From: Tetranychus cinnabarinus | Taxonomy: Eukaryota; Arthropoda; Arachnida; Trombidiformes; Tetranychidae | Assembly: GCA_022266195.1 (NCBI GenBank) | Contig: WHVY01000001.1 | Coordinates: 1,364,001 to 1,428,000 of the forward strand | Direction: 5' to 3' | DNA length: 64,000 nucleotides | Part shown: positions 14,501-24,839 of the stretch, piece after piece | Layout: each line of letters starts with the position of its first letter | Numbering within the stretch: the stretch's first letter is position 1 | Translations under genes and position numbers: made by a program | The notes under the pieces: model-generated | The model's input: only the letters and a program-made list of their open reading frames with translations | What the model was told of the DNA's origin: nothing | Database searches by the model: none

Positions 14501-14917
14501 ATGTAAACTAACAATTTTATACAACTCATAATAAGTTTCCGCTTGCTTGCTCTTACGATCACAGAATGCGGTCGGTTTAACTGAAAATAGAATTTGATCT
14601 GTTTTAAAGAAACAGAAAATGCTATGTCTCAAAATAAGTACATTTTCTGGTTGGTCATCAAAGGTTACATCAATAAAATGAGTTTCGTGTGAAAATCTGC
14701 TTTCTTAATTGTACAAAAAGCTATCGAAGTCTCAACTTTGTTCTCGATTTTCTCGATAAATGTCCATCAGAGAAATTTTTGAATCACAAAAATGGACTCC
14801 GTTTGAATGTTCTTACAAACTAGCAAAGTCTAAATTTGATTCAAATTAATTTTACTCGTTTTTGCCCATTCGTGTCAATTTGTGCTTAAATGAGATAATT
14901 GTTTCGTTTTAGTAACA
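11530..14917. repeat. Foldback-like large inverted repeat built from ~680 bp monomers
   Basis: Three forward units begin near 11700, 12373 and 13065, a spacing of about 680 bp. Each carries a motif like TCGAGAAAATCGAG, followed by related sequence ending in a TTGATTT(T/A)GGCCATTGG-type motif. Two inverted units read leftward from about 14085 and 14750. The inner arms (about 12935-13465 against 13690-14215) are nearly identical reverse complements, with only a few differences seen over about 530 bp, around a loop of roughly 220 bp. Similarity continues outward at lower identity. The outer edges also match: TTACTAAAA near 11530 and its complement near 14910, followed by ACAAATTGACA-like sequence. 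This is the architecture of a foldback transposon: long terminal inverted repeats made of internal tandem repeats. No transposase is visible and the interior ORFs are not conserved between units, so it would be non-autonomous. No clear target-site duplication was seen. Confidence 0.7.
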
Positions 14918-14935
14918 ACTAACCTAACCTAACAA

Positions 14936-15116
14936 CCGATATTGTTGATGAGTTGCTTAAACAACGAGACAAAATAGTCAAGGTATAAATAAATCTTCTT
15001 TGAAATAATAATTTTTAATTGATTTTATATTATAATATTGATTTCCACTCGCAATCCAGAGCAGAATTAGTATTATTGCAAACTGAAGCTAACCATATTT
15101 AATCTACAACTCAATG
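14936..15116 (+). pseudogene. Remnant of the coiled-coil gene (third copy)
   Basis: Sequence from about 14936 matches the end of exon 2 of the intact gene at 50545-52746 (the segment encoding IVDELIKQRDK), followed by its donor-like GTA and a short intron. The start of exon 3 (CAGAGCAGAATTAGTATTATT) then jumps directly to a segment that lies about 330 bp further on in the intact gene (GCAAACTGAAGCTAACCAT). It contains an in-frame stop and large deletions. The retained intron shows this is a DNA-level duplicate and not a retrocopy. It abuts the right edge of the foldback-like element. Confidence 0.75.
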
Positions 15117-15171
15117 GTATATTTTTTGACTTTACTGTGCCACTGGATTCACCTAATAATAAGTGATAACA

Positions 15172-15422
15172 ATGATTTCTGGTAATTTTCAAAGCTTAGG
15201 TAAGAGTAAAGCTTAAACGCGTACATTTAAGAGTTAATTTCAATGTAAATTGTTCATTTCATCCTCGTTTTCACAGGACAATGTCTTTTTGTTTTCATCT
15301 GTTTGTGGTTTACCAATAGTCGTGTTAATGCTGATGGAGTTAAACCAGCCGCTGCCAATTTAACGGCCAGTAATGTACCTTATCCTTATTATAATTATGA
15401 TCGTGATCCTCGCCAATGGTAA
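15172..15422 (+). CDS. Candidate small secreted protein (57 aa), possibly frameshifted
   Basis: Two exons, 15172-15199 and 15277-15422, join at a clean GTAAGA donor and TTTTCACAG acceptor. The joined 57-residue product has a hydrophobic N-terminal stretch (CLFVFICLWFTNS, about residues 12-24) like a signal peptide. It is followed by an NLT glycosylation sequon and a Tyr/Pro-rich tail (YPYYNYDRDP), ending at TAA 15420-15422. A +1-frame ORF overlaps it and runs on to TGA 15547-15549 (first ATG 15373). That frame carries another hydrophobic start, an NLT sequon and a furin-like RKRR. The gene may therefore be one longer secreted precursor broken by a frameshift, or two alternative small ORFs. 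AATAAA signals follow near 15640-15670. I recognise no family. Confidence 0.4.
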
Positions 15423-15549
15423 CACCGGTGGTAGATTAAATTTGACTCCACCAGCAACCACAACTACAATCAATGGACGGAAGAGACGAGAAGCCAGAAG
15501 CCAGCACTCAAAAGGTTCAATGGGTTGGGAATTATCTGACTCCATTTGA

Positions 15550-16353
15550 AACGTTTATATTTTGGTGAAAAAAACTTTGAAATCGAACTTTGAAATGAAA
15601 AATGTTAGTTGAGATAATTTTTGTTTAAAACAGTCATCTCAATAAACTTTTGGTATGAAAATAAATAAATAAATGTTACAATTTATCGTCTGATTGAACT
15701 CAATTTTGTCAATTAATCGCGAATGTTGTCCAATCGAGCCAAATTACGGCCATTTAAAGGCAAGTTTAATGTTAATTAGGTGAATTAATTTTTAAATGGA
15801 CTAAATAAATATTGGACAATAAAACAAAGATAACATGCAACAAGATGGAGGTTAGTGTAAAGAATCTGTAATGCAATTGAAATTGATTCAAAATTCAGTT
15901 CAAGAATCACTGACATTGGACATTCGACTGACATTGTGAGTCGAATGAGTCGAGATTATGCTCGTGAAGCCTTATCTAAAGAAGGGAATCTAACGGGATA
16001 ACTAGAATCGATCTAAACGAGATTTAAGGATTGCACCAAGACGATAGCATTTTTACCCAGCAGTATACCGATGGCTAGTAGTGGCATTTTTTACCCCTTC
16101 TGCAATTGCGCTACGAGCAACATTGCGTCATATTTTGATGCGATTCTTGTAATTGTTTCCTTTTCCTGTTATTCAACCTTTCTTTCCTTCTTTTCTCGTC
16201 ACTCTGCTGAATATAATATTTAATTTTATCCTAACATGCTTTTAAATATGTTTTTAAATTTCTTTTTTAATAAAAAGGTAAGTTTTTGTTTAAAAATTTT
16301 TTCTTCGATATAAACAAGTGTTTGTGTTTTTATTATCTAATATCATTTATTAG
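15550..16353. other. 3' UTR of small gene, then intergenic
   Basis: Contains AATAAA-type signals near 15640-15670, then a slightly more GC-rich stretch (about 15900-16150) without an ORF, then AT-rich sequence up to the pseudogene. Nothing else was recognised; exon 1 of the coiled-coil gene is absent here. Confidence 0.35.
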
Positions 16354-17376
16354 TTGAGAAGTGAAATACAGGATAACCAAAAAGAGATCTCAAAGATCAA
16401 AAGTGAATTGGAACAATGCCGGACAGAATTCAATAGAATAGTTAAAACCATTGGTCGAACTCATGCTGAAGCCATTTCACGGGAAGATGAAGAAGACATT
16501 GGTGATAAGTTGATTAAACTACGAGTCAAGGTGAATAAATGTTTTTTTAAGAGACTAATTTAACAATTATTTTCCTTCCACAGCCCAGAGCAGAATTAGT
16601 ATTATTGGAAGCAATCCATCGATTAAAGTTATTGGATCTCAAAAAGCAATTGGAAAAGGAGAAATTGCTTAAACGACGTCGAGAAATTTTTAGCATGCGA
16701 AGTCCAAAACCAAAAGTTAAAGTCAACAAAGAATATCAAGAAAAGCTGAATGAATGGAAATTATTGGAAAATGTTTTACAAAATGAGATCAATCAACTTA
16801 AAAAGGATAAAGAATTATCTCGCACGAAGAATCTGGACCCAAGCACTGATAAAGATATGAAACAAGTGAAGTTTCGTACAAAAGTTACTAAAGTGAATAC
16901 TCATGTCAAGAAAAAAGTTGCAAAAAATGTTGAAGTGCAAACTGAAGCTAACCATGTTGAATCTGCAACTCAATCCGAGACTCGGAGTGATCAACCTGTA
17001 GAAGAAACTTATAAACTATCGAAACCAAAACTCGATCGACCAGCTTCATCACCAAACGTGCCTACACCGTTCACACAAGTGAATATGAGACTTGAAAATT
17101 TGCGGAAAAAATAAGCAAGTTAATGGCAGAAGAACCTACTGAGATGGTGAAAAACACCAAAGACATAGGAATAAATACTGTAAAAGTTGAGCCGGTACAT
17201 GACATGAGTGAAACACTTTAATTGCCGTTACCTTCTGATAATAGACCTGAATCAAAATAAAAAACCCACAAAAAGACACTAGTTGTCTAGACACTTTAGA
17301 CTAAATTCATCAACGCCCTTCCAGATTCATCCAATCTACTCCCAAAGCTAAAAATTACCGCAAAAGTATTATCTGA
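16354..17376 (+). pseudogene. Decayed duplicate of the coiled-coil gene
   Basis: Closely matches the gene at 50545-52746 from inside its second exon onward. Exon-2-like sequence runs 16354 to about 16530, an intron ends at about 16583, and exon-3-like sequence runs to 17376. The intron is retained, so this is a DNA duplicate. Breaks are visible. The first exon and the start of exon 2 are missing. A deletion of 16 bp near 17103 shifts the frame and gives a TAA. Substitutions create further stops near 17219 and 17257. About 0.6 kb of the 3' coding region is deleted. The last ~20 codons are still well preserved, including the segment IQSTPKAKNYR and the stop. Two long open stretches survive, so part could still be translated, but I treat it as a pseudogene. 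Confidence 0.85.
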
Positions 17377-18117
17377 GTAATCATTTCCTCAAATGGACTA
17401 TTATGCTGAATAATTATTTTCTCAAGAAACTGAAAAATGGATATAAATTTTATTTGCAGCTATTGAAGAGAAAAAATTGAGAAATAAAAAATATTGATAT
17501 GTTTAATAAACACAATAAATGTGTAATAAATACAATATGTTACGATTTTGTGTTTTAATTTTCTAATTCATCGGAAATGAGAACTAAAGATGACTAATCT
17601 AAATTTTTAACGAAATTCATTCTGTTTGCATGACACTCTTGCCAAGAATAGTATAATTTTTAATCAAAGTTTCGTTGATGTTTTTTATTTGCACTTTTCT
17701 TGATATCAAGAGCCCGAAATTGATTTTAATTATGTTTTGTCTGAATTTCTACCAATATAGCCAACATTTAGAAACTAAACTTTACTCAAATCATTATTCA
17801 ACATCCTTCACAGCGAATCTATGGTTAAAGATTCAGTGGAATAGAAAATCTAAAGACTGGTTGATTTCAATGAGTGGTCTGAAATGTGATGATGTCAATA
17901 GTCCGATTAATATTGTTTAACTGTTAAACTCTATAATGTAATTTTGAATTAATTTTTTTGGCAATACGATTCTTTTTTTTAAAATATTGTAATTGAATTT
18001 TTACTTATTACAATATGTATATATAGATAAATGATCATGTCAAGACGAGAACCATGTCGCCTTCAATGGTTATACTTTTAATTGAATTAATTCAGTTTAG
18101 ATTAAAGTAAAGCATAA
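17377..18117. other. Intergenic, between pseudogene and eEF2 3' end
   Basis: AT-rich. Contains clustered AATAAA signals near 17480-17530 on the plus strand and the 3' UTR of eEF2 at its right edge. The open frame at 17675-17920 has no supporting features. Confidence 0.35.
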
Positions 18118-21087
18118 TTAAAGTTTATCCAAATATTGTTCAAGATCAGGCAAAGATTCCTTTAGACCCTTTCGTTTACGAGTGTCCATAACAATAGTGT
18201 AAGGTCGAGATTTTCCGTCCAATGGGTCACCGGGTAAAATTTGCCAATGGTCAAATACACATTGTGGGAATGCTTGTCCTCCAGTGCTTGATCTTAAATC
18301 GGCAGTGAAGCCAAATGATTCATTTACAGGAAGGTGAGCCTTAACAACGAACATAGGAGTACCTGGAATTTGAGCTTCTTCGAAAACAACACCACGACGT
18401 CTGTTGAGTACACTGTAAATACCACCAACAGCTTGTTCGGGACATTGAATCTCAACAAGATAGACGGGCTCCAAGAGTCTGGGAGCAGCGGTCAACACAC
18501 AAGCGAAAACACATCGACGAGCAGTTGGGATAATTTGTCCACCACCACGATGGATAGCATCAGCGTGAAGGGTAACATCATAAATGTTGAATCGGATACC
18601 TCGCATGTTTTCATCACAGAGAACAGACTAAAGCAAAGAAAAAAGATTATAAAATATTAGTTAATGAAACATAATTTAAATTGTTTTTCTCTTCAAATAA
18701 TTACCTCCTTTGAAGCCCATTGGAAACCTGCGACAACACTATCTTTGATTTCGTTAAGATACTGAACTCCCTTAGTAACATCAACAAGAAGATTTGGTCC
18801 AGTTGCTTCGGGTCCGAAAGACCAAATTTTTCTGGCCTCAGTTGCATCCCATTCATATTTCTCGACTAAATAACGAGCTCGTGCCTTGAAATCGTCTTTG
18901 GAGGAAACATCTCCTTTGTCAATATCTTCAGCTAAACCTTCAGGCATTGGGACAGCCTTCATGAATAGACGATTATGCTTGTTAGGTGACTTGGAAAGAC
19001 ACATAACACCTGATTCTTCGCTAACAGTTTCCCGATAAGAGACGACAGGGTCAGAAGTTTTGATGGGGATTTGAGCGTGATCTTCTTCTAAATCTTTAAG
19101 ACAAATTTCAAGATGCAATTCACCGGCACCAGCAACAATATGTTCACCTGATTCTTCAATAATACATTGAACCATAGGATCTGATTTGGCAAGTCGTTTA
19201 AGACCTTCAACAAGTTTTGGCAAGTCAGCTGCGTTTTTGGGCTCAACAGCAACACGCACAACAGGGCTGACTGAGAATTTCATGACTTTCAAGTTGTGAG
19301 CATCCTTAAAGGTGGTAATGGTACCAGTCTTGACCAAGAACTGGTCAACACCTACCAAACCACAAATGTTACCAGAGGGAACGTTTTCAATTGGCTCAAC
19401 GTTACGACCCATCATGAGAACAGTTCTGCAGGTAAAAAGATATCAATCAAAATTAAGGTTAGGAGTGGTCTTGAATAAATTAAGTCTAATTATAACATAC
19501 CTTTGAATGGCTTTTTCAGTTAAATCTTCTTTTTTACCAGGAATATAGTTTGGTCCCATAATTCTGACCTTTTGACCTGAAGCAACAATACCAGAGAAAA
19601 CACGACCGAAGGCATAGAAACGACCCTTATCGGATGTTGGTACCATTTTAGAGATGTACATCATCAATGGTCCGTTGGGGTCACAATTTTTAATAGCAAC
19701 AGCGGCTTCGTCATCATGAGGTCCTTCATACAACATTTCCATACGATACCTTTGTGCAGTTACAGGAGATGGCAAGTGAATGGCTATCATTTGAAGAAGA
19801 GCATCACCAGCAGGGAGCCAAGTTCGCATAACAACTTTCAACAAGTTCTTACCGTCCTTTTCTTTGTCATCACCCTTGAGAACGATATTTAATTTTTCTA
19901 AAAGCTTAGAAATTTCATCTTTCTTGAAATCCATAATAGCTTTAAAAACTTTGTAGATAGGATCCAAAACGAAGTTACAGAAACCTCGAACATAGCCAAC
20001 ATCTTGCTTGGTAGACCATTTGCGAGTTTGAGGATTGTAGAAGTTTTCACCCCAGAATTTGGTCATCAAACGTTGTGGGTCAGTTTTGAATTTATCAGCA
20101 TAAATTTCAGCAAATTGTTTAAGAGTGAAAGCCCAGCCATGTAAACCTGAACCGAAACCAACGCTACCCTTGGATGGGTCAACTTTAATGTCACCCATTG
20201 GACCAGCATCATCAGCGTAAGTGGCGATGATGACGTTGACATTTTCGACAATACGAGTGAATTTTTGATAAAGATCTTCAGCATCAAGTTGAAGGGTTAA
20301 TAAGGCCAAATCAACTTTGTTCATGAAAAGAACAGGCTTAATTCGTTCAGCGATAGCTTGTCGCAATACAGTTTCAGTTTGGACACATACACCTAATTAT
20401 TACAATTAACATCAAATTAAAAGTTAGAGGGAGTTTCTGAGCAGAAATTTCCGAAAAAAAGATTTTAAATTAGGATTACTAACCAGAAACACAATCAACA
20501 ACGACCAAAGCTCCGTCAGTTACTCGAAGAGCAGCAGTAACCTCAGAAGAAAAGTCAACGTGACCGGGGGAGTCAATAAGGTTAATCAAGAAACCTTTAA
20601 CATCCTTGTCTCGTTGAGATTCCTCTTTGATGAAAGCCAAATCAGGTTCATCAAGTTCGAAGTACATAGAAATTGCAGTAGACTTGATGGTGATGCATCT
20701 TTCCTGTTCATCTTTTCTTGTATCAGTGAATCTCATTTCACCAGCCTTGGTACCGGCGATGATACCAGCCTTAGAAACAAGGGAGTCAGTTAAAGTGGAT
20801 TTACCGTGATCAACGTGAGCAATAACCGACATGTTTCGGATGCTCCGTTTACGGTTCATCATTTCACGAATTTCATCTACGGTGAAGTTAACCTAAATTC
20901 AGAGAAAAGGGCATTAAGGTACGCAATTAGCAAATGCGATAAAAATCAATAAGAATATTCCATAGGATAAAGCATGGGAACAAGACACGTTGTCACTATT
21001 AAAACAGCCATGTTGAAAGATAGATAATTCAAAGTCTATTTCAATATGGACCCAAACTTTGACAGTAAAGAAAAATTTACTTACCAT
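18118..21087 (-). CDS. eEF2: Translation elongation factor 2 (eEF2)
   Basis: Five coding exons, complement of 21085-21087, 20484-20892, 19501-20392, 18705-19425 and 18118-18627, give exactly 844 residues, the length of Drosophila eEF2. The first coding exon is the ATG alone; exon 2 continues VNFTVDEIRE. The G domain shows the P-loop AHVDHGKST, switch region RFTDTRKDEQERC with the Thr targeted by eEF2 kinase in the family, DSPGH (G3) and NKVD (G4). The domain IV tip LHADAIHRGGGQ places the diphthamide histidine at residue 701. eEF2 is the cytosolic GTPase that moves tRNA and mRNA through the ribosome after each peptide bond. Introns are short (about 75-190 bp). The protein looks full length and functional; no anomaly was seen. 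Confidence 0.98.
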
Positions 21088-21976
21088 TTTCGCTGATTGT
21101 TGATATTACCTCGTAAATCAAACAAACAATATAAATTACAATTTAATTGTATAAAACCGAATCAAAGAGAGATCTCAAATAATGAAACTTGTTAAAGAGA
21201 AAGAAAGAAAGTAAAGATGATCAAAAGGATATCATCATCCCCAACTGTTTCCGGGATCCTTTTATACTTCTTTTAAACTACAGTGGCACCATCTAGTACA
21301 TACTATTATTGTTACAGAAATTTAAAAGTTTGTAAAAGTCTTGTCGTCAAGGTCTTTTAACCAATTGTAAACATGTTTGTTTGCTTTTGCTTATAATTGT
21401 AAGGATTGACAGTTAAGTTTAAATTAAATTAAATTTATTCACTTTTTCAAGTTAAACAGTGTTAGTTTTGTTAAATTAAAGGTAACAATTGGAACAGTTA
21501 ATTAATACTTTGAGCACATTGAGAGTCAACTGTAACCAAATGCAGATGGAAAACAATGCCAAAATCAGATGATCAGTTTTTAAATACGAGAAAGGTACAA
21601 AAGTTGTTATTATTTAAATATAAAACATTAGTTATTAATTATATAAATCAAAATTACTTTATTAGTCTTCAATTCGAAGATTAAAGTTGAACAAGAACCT
21701 TGTTTTTTATCCTAATTTGTAATGTTTTTGACGATTTCTTTACTTTAAACAGATGACTTGCAAAGCAACATGGATTCACATACAAAGTAACTTTAATTTC
21801 CATCCTGTCTTTGGTTAATTTGATGATTTTGGAGTAATATTGGATGATTATAAGGAACAAAACGATGATACATAACATAACATGGTCTTGGAGTGTTTAA
21901 TAAGTCGAGCCAGCTCGTAAAGTCCATAAAAAGTTAAAGTGTTAGGCGATCCAAGTGGAAGCAAAGAGGATTCCTC
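21088..21976. other. eEF2 5' region and 3' flank of small secreted gene
   Basis: Contains the promoter and 5' UTR of eEF2 at its left side and the 3' flank of the minus-strand small gene at its right. The open frame at 21681-21878 (minus) has no domain or signal and was not called. Confidence 0.35.
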
Positions 21977-22248
21977 TCAATAATGTCTTTGTTGGGGACT
22001 ATAGAGAGTTACAATCAATGAGGAGACAATTAATTGAATCTGAAAGACCTGGATATTCAGTGTATTGATTAAAAGATTACTTACTAGTATTGAGTCGGAT
22101 AATATTGTGGAAAATGTTCATGCTGAGAACGAGCCAGTAAAACTCCAAGAATAATTCCTTTGAGAAATTTTCTTGTTCCAAAGGATTGGGCAGTTAACAT
22201 CAAACTATAGATGACAAATAACATGAAAATTAATCCTTTTCTGAACAT
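21977..22248 (-). CDS. Candidate small secreted Tyr-rich protein (61 aa)
   Basis: Two exons, complement of 22085-22248 and 21977-21998, join through a GTAAGT donor and CTATAG acceptor. The codon split across the junction reads Tyr and the frame ends at TGA after seven more codons, giving about 61 residues. Residues 1-20 (MFRKGLIFMLFVIYSLMLTA) look like a signal peptide. A second hydrophobic patch (GIILGVLLA) and a C-terminal Gln/Tyr/Pro-rich tail (YYPTQYYPQQRHY) follow. I do not recognise the family. The architecture fits a secreted peptide, cuticle-associated protein or salivary effector, but function is unknown. A competing acceptor would end the protein immediately after exon 1. It lies upstream of eEF2 on the same strand. 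Confidence 0.5.
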
Positions 22249-23552
22249 GGTTGCTGAAATACTTAAAGTTACGATTGGTCAATAATCAACAGTAAACACT
22301 TTTGGAGCTGATGTCACTCAAGTTGGTCGATTGAAAGCGAAAATGCAAATGATCATTGAAAGTGAAAAGAAGTGCTGAATATGACTATTGTTGGTTATTG
22401 GACTTTTGGCTTCCTTTAGATGATTAAGCGTCAGAAAAGTAAAGATTGGATATATTTGACAATTCAGAAATTTAATTGAAACATCATCATTAATTAATCA
22501 AATCAACCATATAACTCAACTCTTCTCATCAAAGATGATTGCATTGATGTAATCTTTCATTCTCAATCTCAACTTCTAATGACGATTAACATGCATTTCA
22601 GTGATGATGAATGTTGATTACTATTAAAAATTTATTTTAAGTCATTATCAAGCCTTTTCCCAATAAGATTATCCTAAACCAATTGATGGCGATGATGAAA
22701 GCAGATTGTGATTCCATTAAAATGCAATTAAAAACCATAATAATAGGGAAAGTTAGAAGTTATTAGACCACGATTAGATGAAACCCGAAATTTACTAATT
22801 AAAGGTTAATCTCGGAAGGTCAATCAGGTGAATATGAGTTAATATTCATAATTTATTGATATAAAGCCTGCTCTAGCTGTCAATAATTTACAATAGTGAA
22901 CTTAATACTTCCGATAAGTTGAAATTGACAATAATTTACATTTTAATCAATAAAAGCCATTAAAATCACTTCCTTACAAGAGTCAGATTTATTCTTACAT
23001 TGAAATGGATTTACAATTTCAAGTGAATCGACATTGATATTAAATTGGGTTTTCTGGTTAAATTTAAAAATCAATTTTATATTGATGAATACAAAATAAC
23101 AGAATAGAGAAAGAAATTTTCTTATGTTTGTTTTTTCAGAATAAGATATTTCTTTTGCATGTTGACCCATTTCTTGGTAAAAATGATGAACAATTTATCC
23201 CCAAATCGATTATTATTGCCAGCTATTGTTGAAGTTGATTAACTAGTCAGTGGAAAGAGTAAAGACAAAAGACTGATGGATCGATAGATTGTCTCGTTTC
23301 AAGAAAGAGTCTCAAAGACAATATAATGTGATTATAATGGCGATGATGATTATTATGGAGATGAACTGAATTCGATCTGGTCTTTATCTCTAACCTGTAA
23401 ATCTAATAAATCTAGTTGTACGTTTTACTTTGTAATATCAGCTAATTGATTAAATTGATTGGTAATAATGAATAACTTTCAACGTTCACCTCAACCTGTT
23501 GATTTGGTTATTTGTGTTTGTTGCGTAAAAGTACATTCCAACTATTATTAGC
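22249..23552. other. Intergenic, nothing recognised
   Basis: AT-rich sequence with promoter potential for the flanking small genes. The open frame at 22943-23170 (minus) has no supporting features. Confidence 0.35.
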
Positions 23553-23951
23553 ATGACTACAAGTCAATTGGAAAGGTATGAGAGTTCACCTAATATTAAC
23601 AGTTTAACTCAACGAAGACCAACAAGACAGTTAATAAATAGAAATGCAAATATTATTAATAACCACAATATTCATCGTAATGATGTGAATGGGTGGAAGT
23701 TTAATCGAGGTCGTGGTCGTGGACGATTTTCTGGTTCATTTAATGGTGGTGGTGCTTTCGGTGGACACAATTATTATCGACCAGCTAACCCTTTCTATTT
23801 AGATCCTTATCCAAATTTGATGGCTTTAGAGGTTACAGTGATGACGTCCGATTTTTTTTCACAAGTCCGTTTACCTTACAGTGATGTTGTCCAAACACTC
23901 AATCTACTATTCCGTCCCAACAATCAAAATGATTCCAATACAAGACTGTAA
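23553..23951 (+). CDS. Hypothetical Gly/Arg-rich (RGG) protein ORF, 132 aa
   Basis: A single open frame with ATG at 23553 and TAA at 23949-23951. Residues about 52-67 are RGRGRGRFSGSFNGGG, an RGG-type patch often seen in RNA-binding proteins. The N-terminus is Asn/Arg-rich, and a more ordinary globular-looking segment (about 85-120) follows. GTAAGT overlaps the stop codon, so the frame may instead be a 5' exon of a longer transcript, but I could not find a convincing next exon before the minus-strand receptor gene. Family not recognised; the call is moderate to low. Confidence 0.4.
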   Translation: MTTSQLERYESSPNINSLTQRRPTRQLINRNANIINNHNIHRNDVNGWKFNRGRGRGRFSGSFNGGGAFGGHNYYRPANPFYLDPYPNLMALEVTVMTSDFFSQVRLPYSDVVQTLNLLFRPNNQNDSNTRL

Positions 23952-24839
23952 GTAATCAATATGTTTTAATACAGAAACAATAATTTGTTAAACAATCCTT
24001 TAATCTTTGTGTGAAAAAGCCATTGGTTTATGTAGTTGTTGCTATGACTTGGATTGGTAGTTGAATTGTGAATCAAATTAAGATGTTTAGTCAGGTGCCT
24101 TTTTTAATTCTTGTCCATCCTTTATGGCGAGTGATATTTTTAATTTAAGCCTTTCAATATGAATTGTCCTATCAACATCAGTTTTAAAATTGAAATATTT
24201 AACGTTCCTTGATGCTCTAATCAAATGATTCTTCAACTACAATTGGTGCCATTTTTTGCTGGAGAGTCTTAAATAAACTGGTGAAAAAGCTGGTAGATTT
24301 AATTAGCTAGTGATCAAATTGAGATGTCAAACAGTCATTGAGTAGCTACAATTTACTTATCACATTGTACCACAATGTTAAATATTGACTTTATTATACA
24401 AGCCAATCAATAGGTGAGTAATTTAAGTAATAATATATCATTCAAGTTCACCATATTCCTCTAGCAATTTGAATGTAGCTTGATGAACCAGAAATTGAAC
24501 CAGATCAGGTTAACTTTTTACAAAATTTGATACAAACATCATCAAGATTCCACTGTTTTCTAGGACGAACTATCAGCAAAAGATAGATGGAAATGAGTTA
24601 TCAATTGAAATGCTAGTTAAATAATTAGTAAGGTGGATATTTAAGCATCTTTAATTTGATTGAAATACTCACAAATAAAAAGGACGATTGTCTCATAACA
24701 AATATATGAGTTACACTGATCCCATTTTCACCATTTTCAATCCTCTCCAGAGTTGAATTTATCTAAGGTCATAAGGTCATTTAGAAGAGCAAAGCTCAGT
24801 AATTCAGCAAGTTAATCAGGTGATCTAGTAGATACTTAC
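23952..24839. other. Region likely holding last exon(s) of the 7TM receptor
   Basis: AT-rich. On the minus strand a candidate exon starts after an acceptor near 24765 and stays open to about 24675, followed by a GTGAGT-like donor. I cannot connect it to a recognisable seventh membrane helix. Otherwise nothing was recognised. Confidence 0.3.

Noticed and set aside
14921..14936. AACCTAACCTAAC, resembling arthropod TTAGG telomere repeat
   Set aside because: Only about two and a half units; too short to claim a telomeric insertion.
15360..15545. Minus-strand 61-codon ORF
   Set aside because: Antisense to the better supported spliced secreted-peptide ORF.
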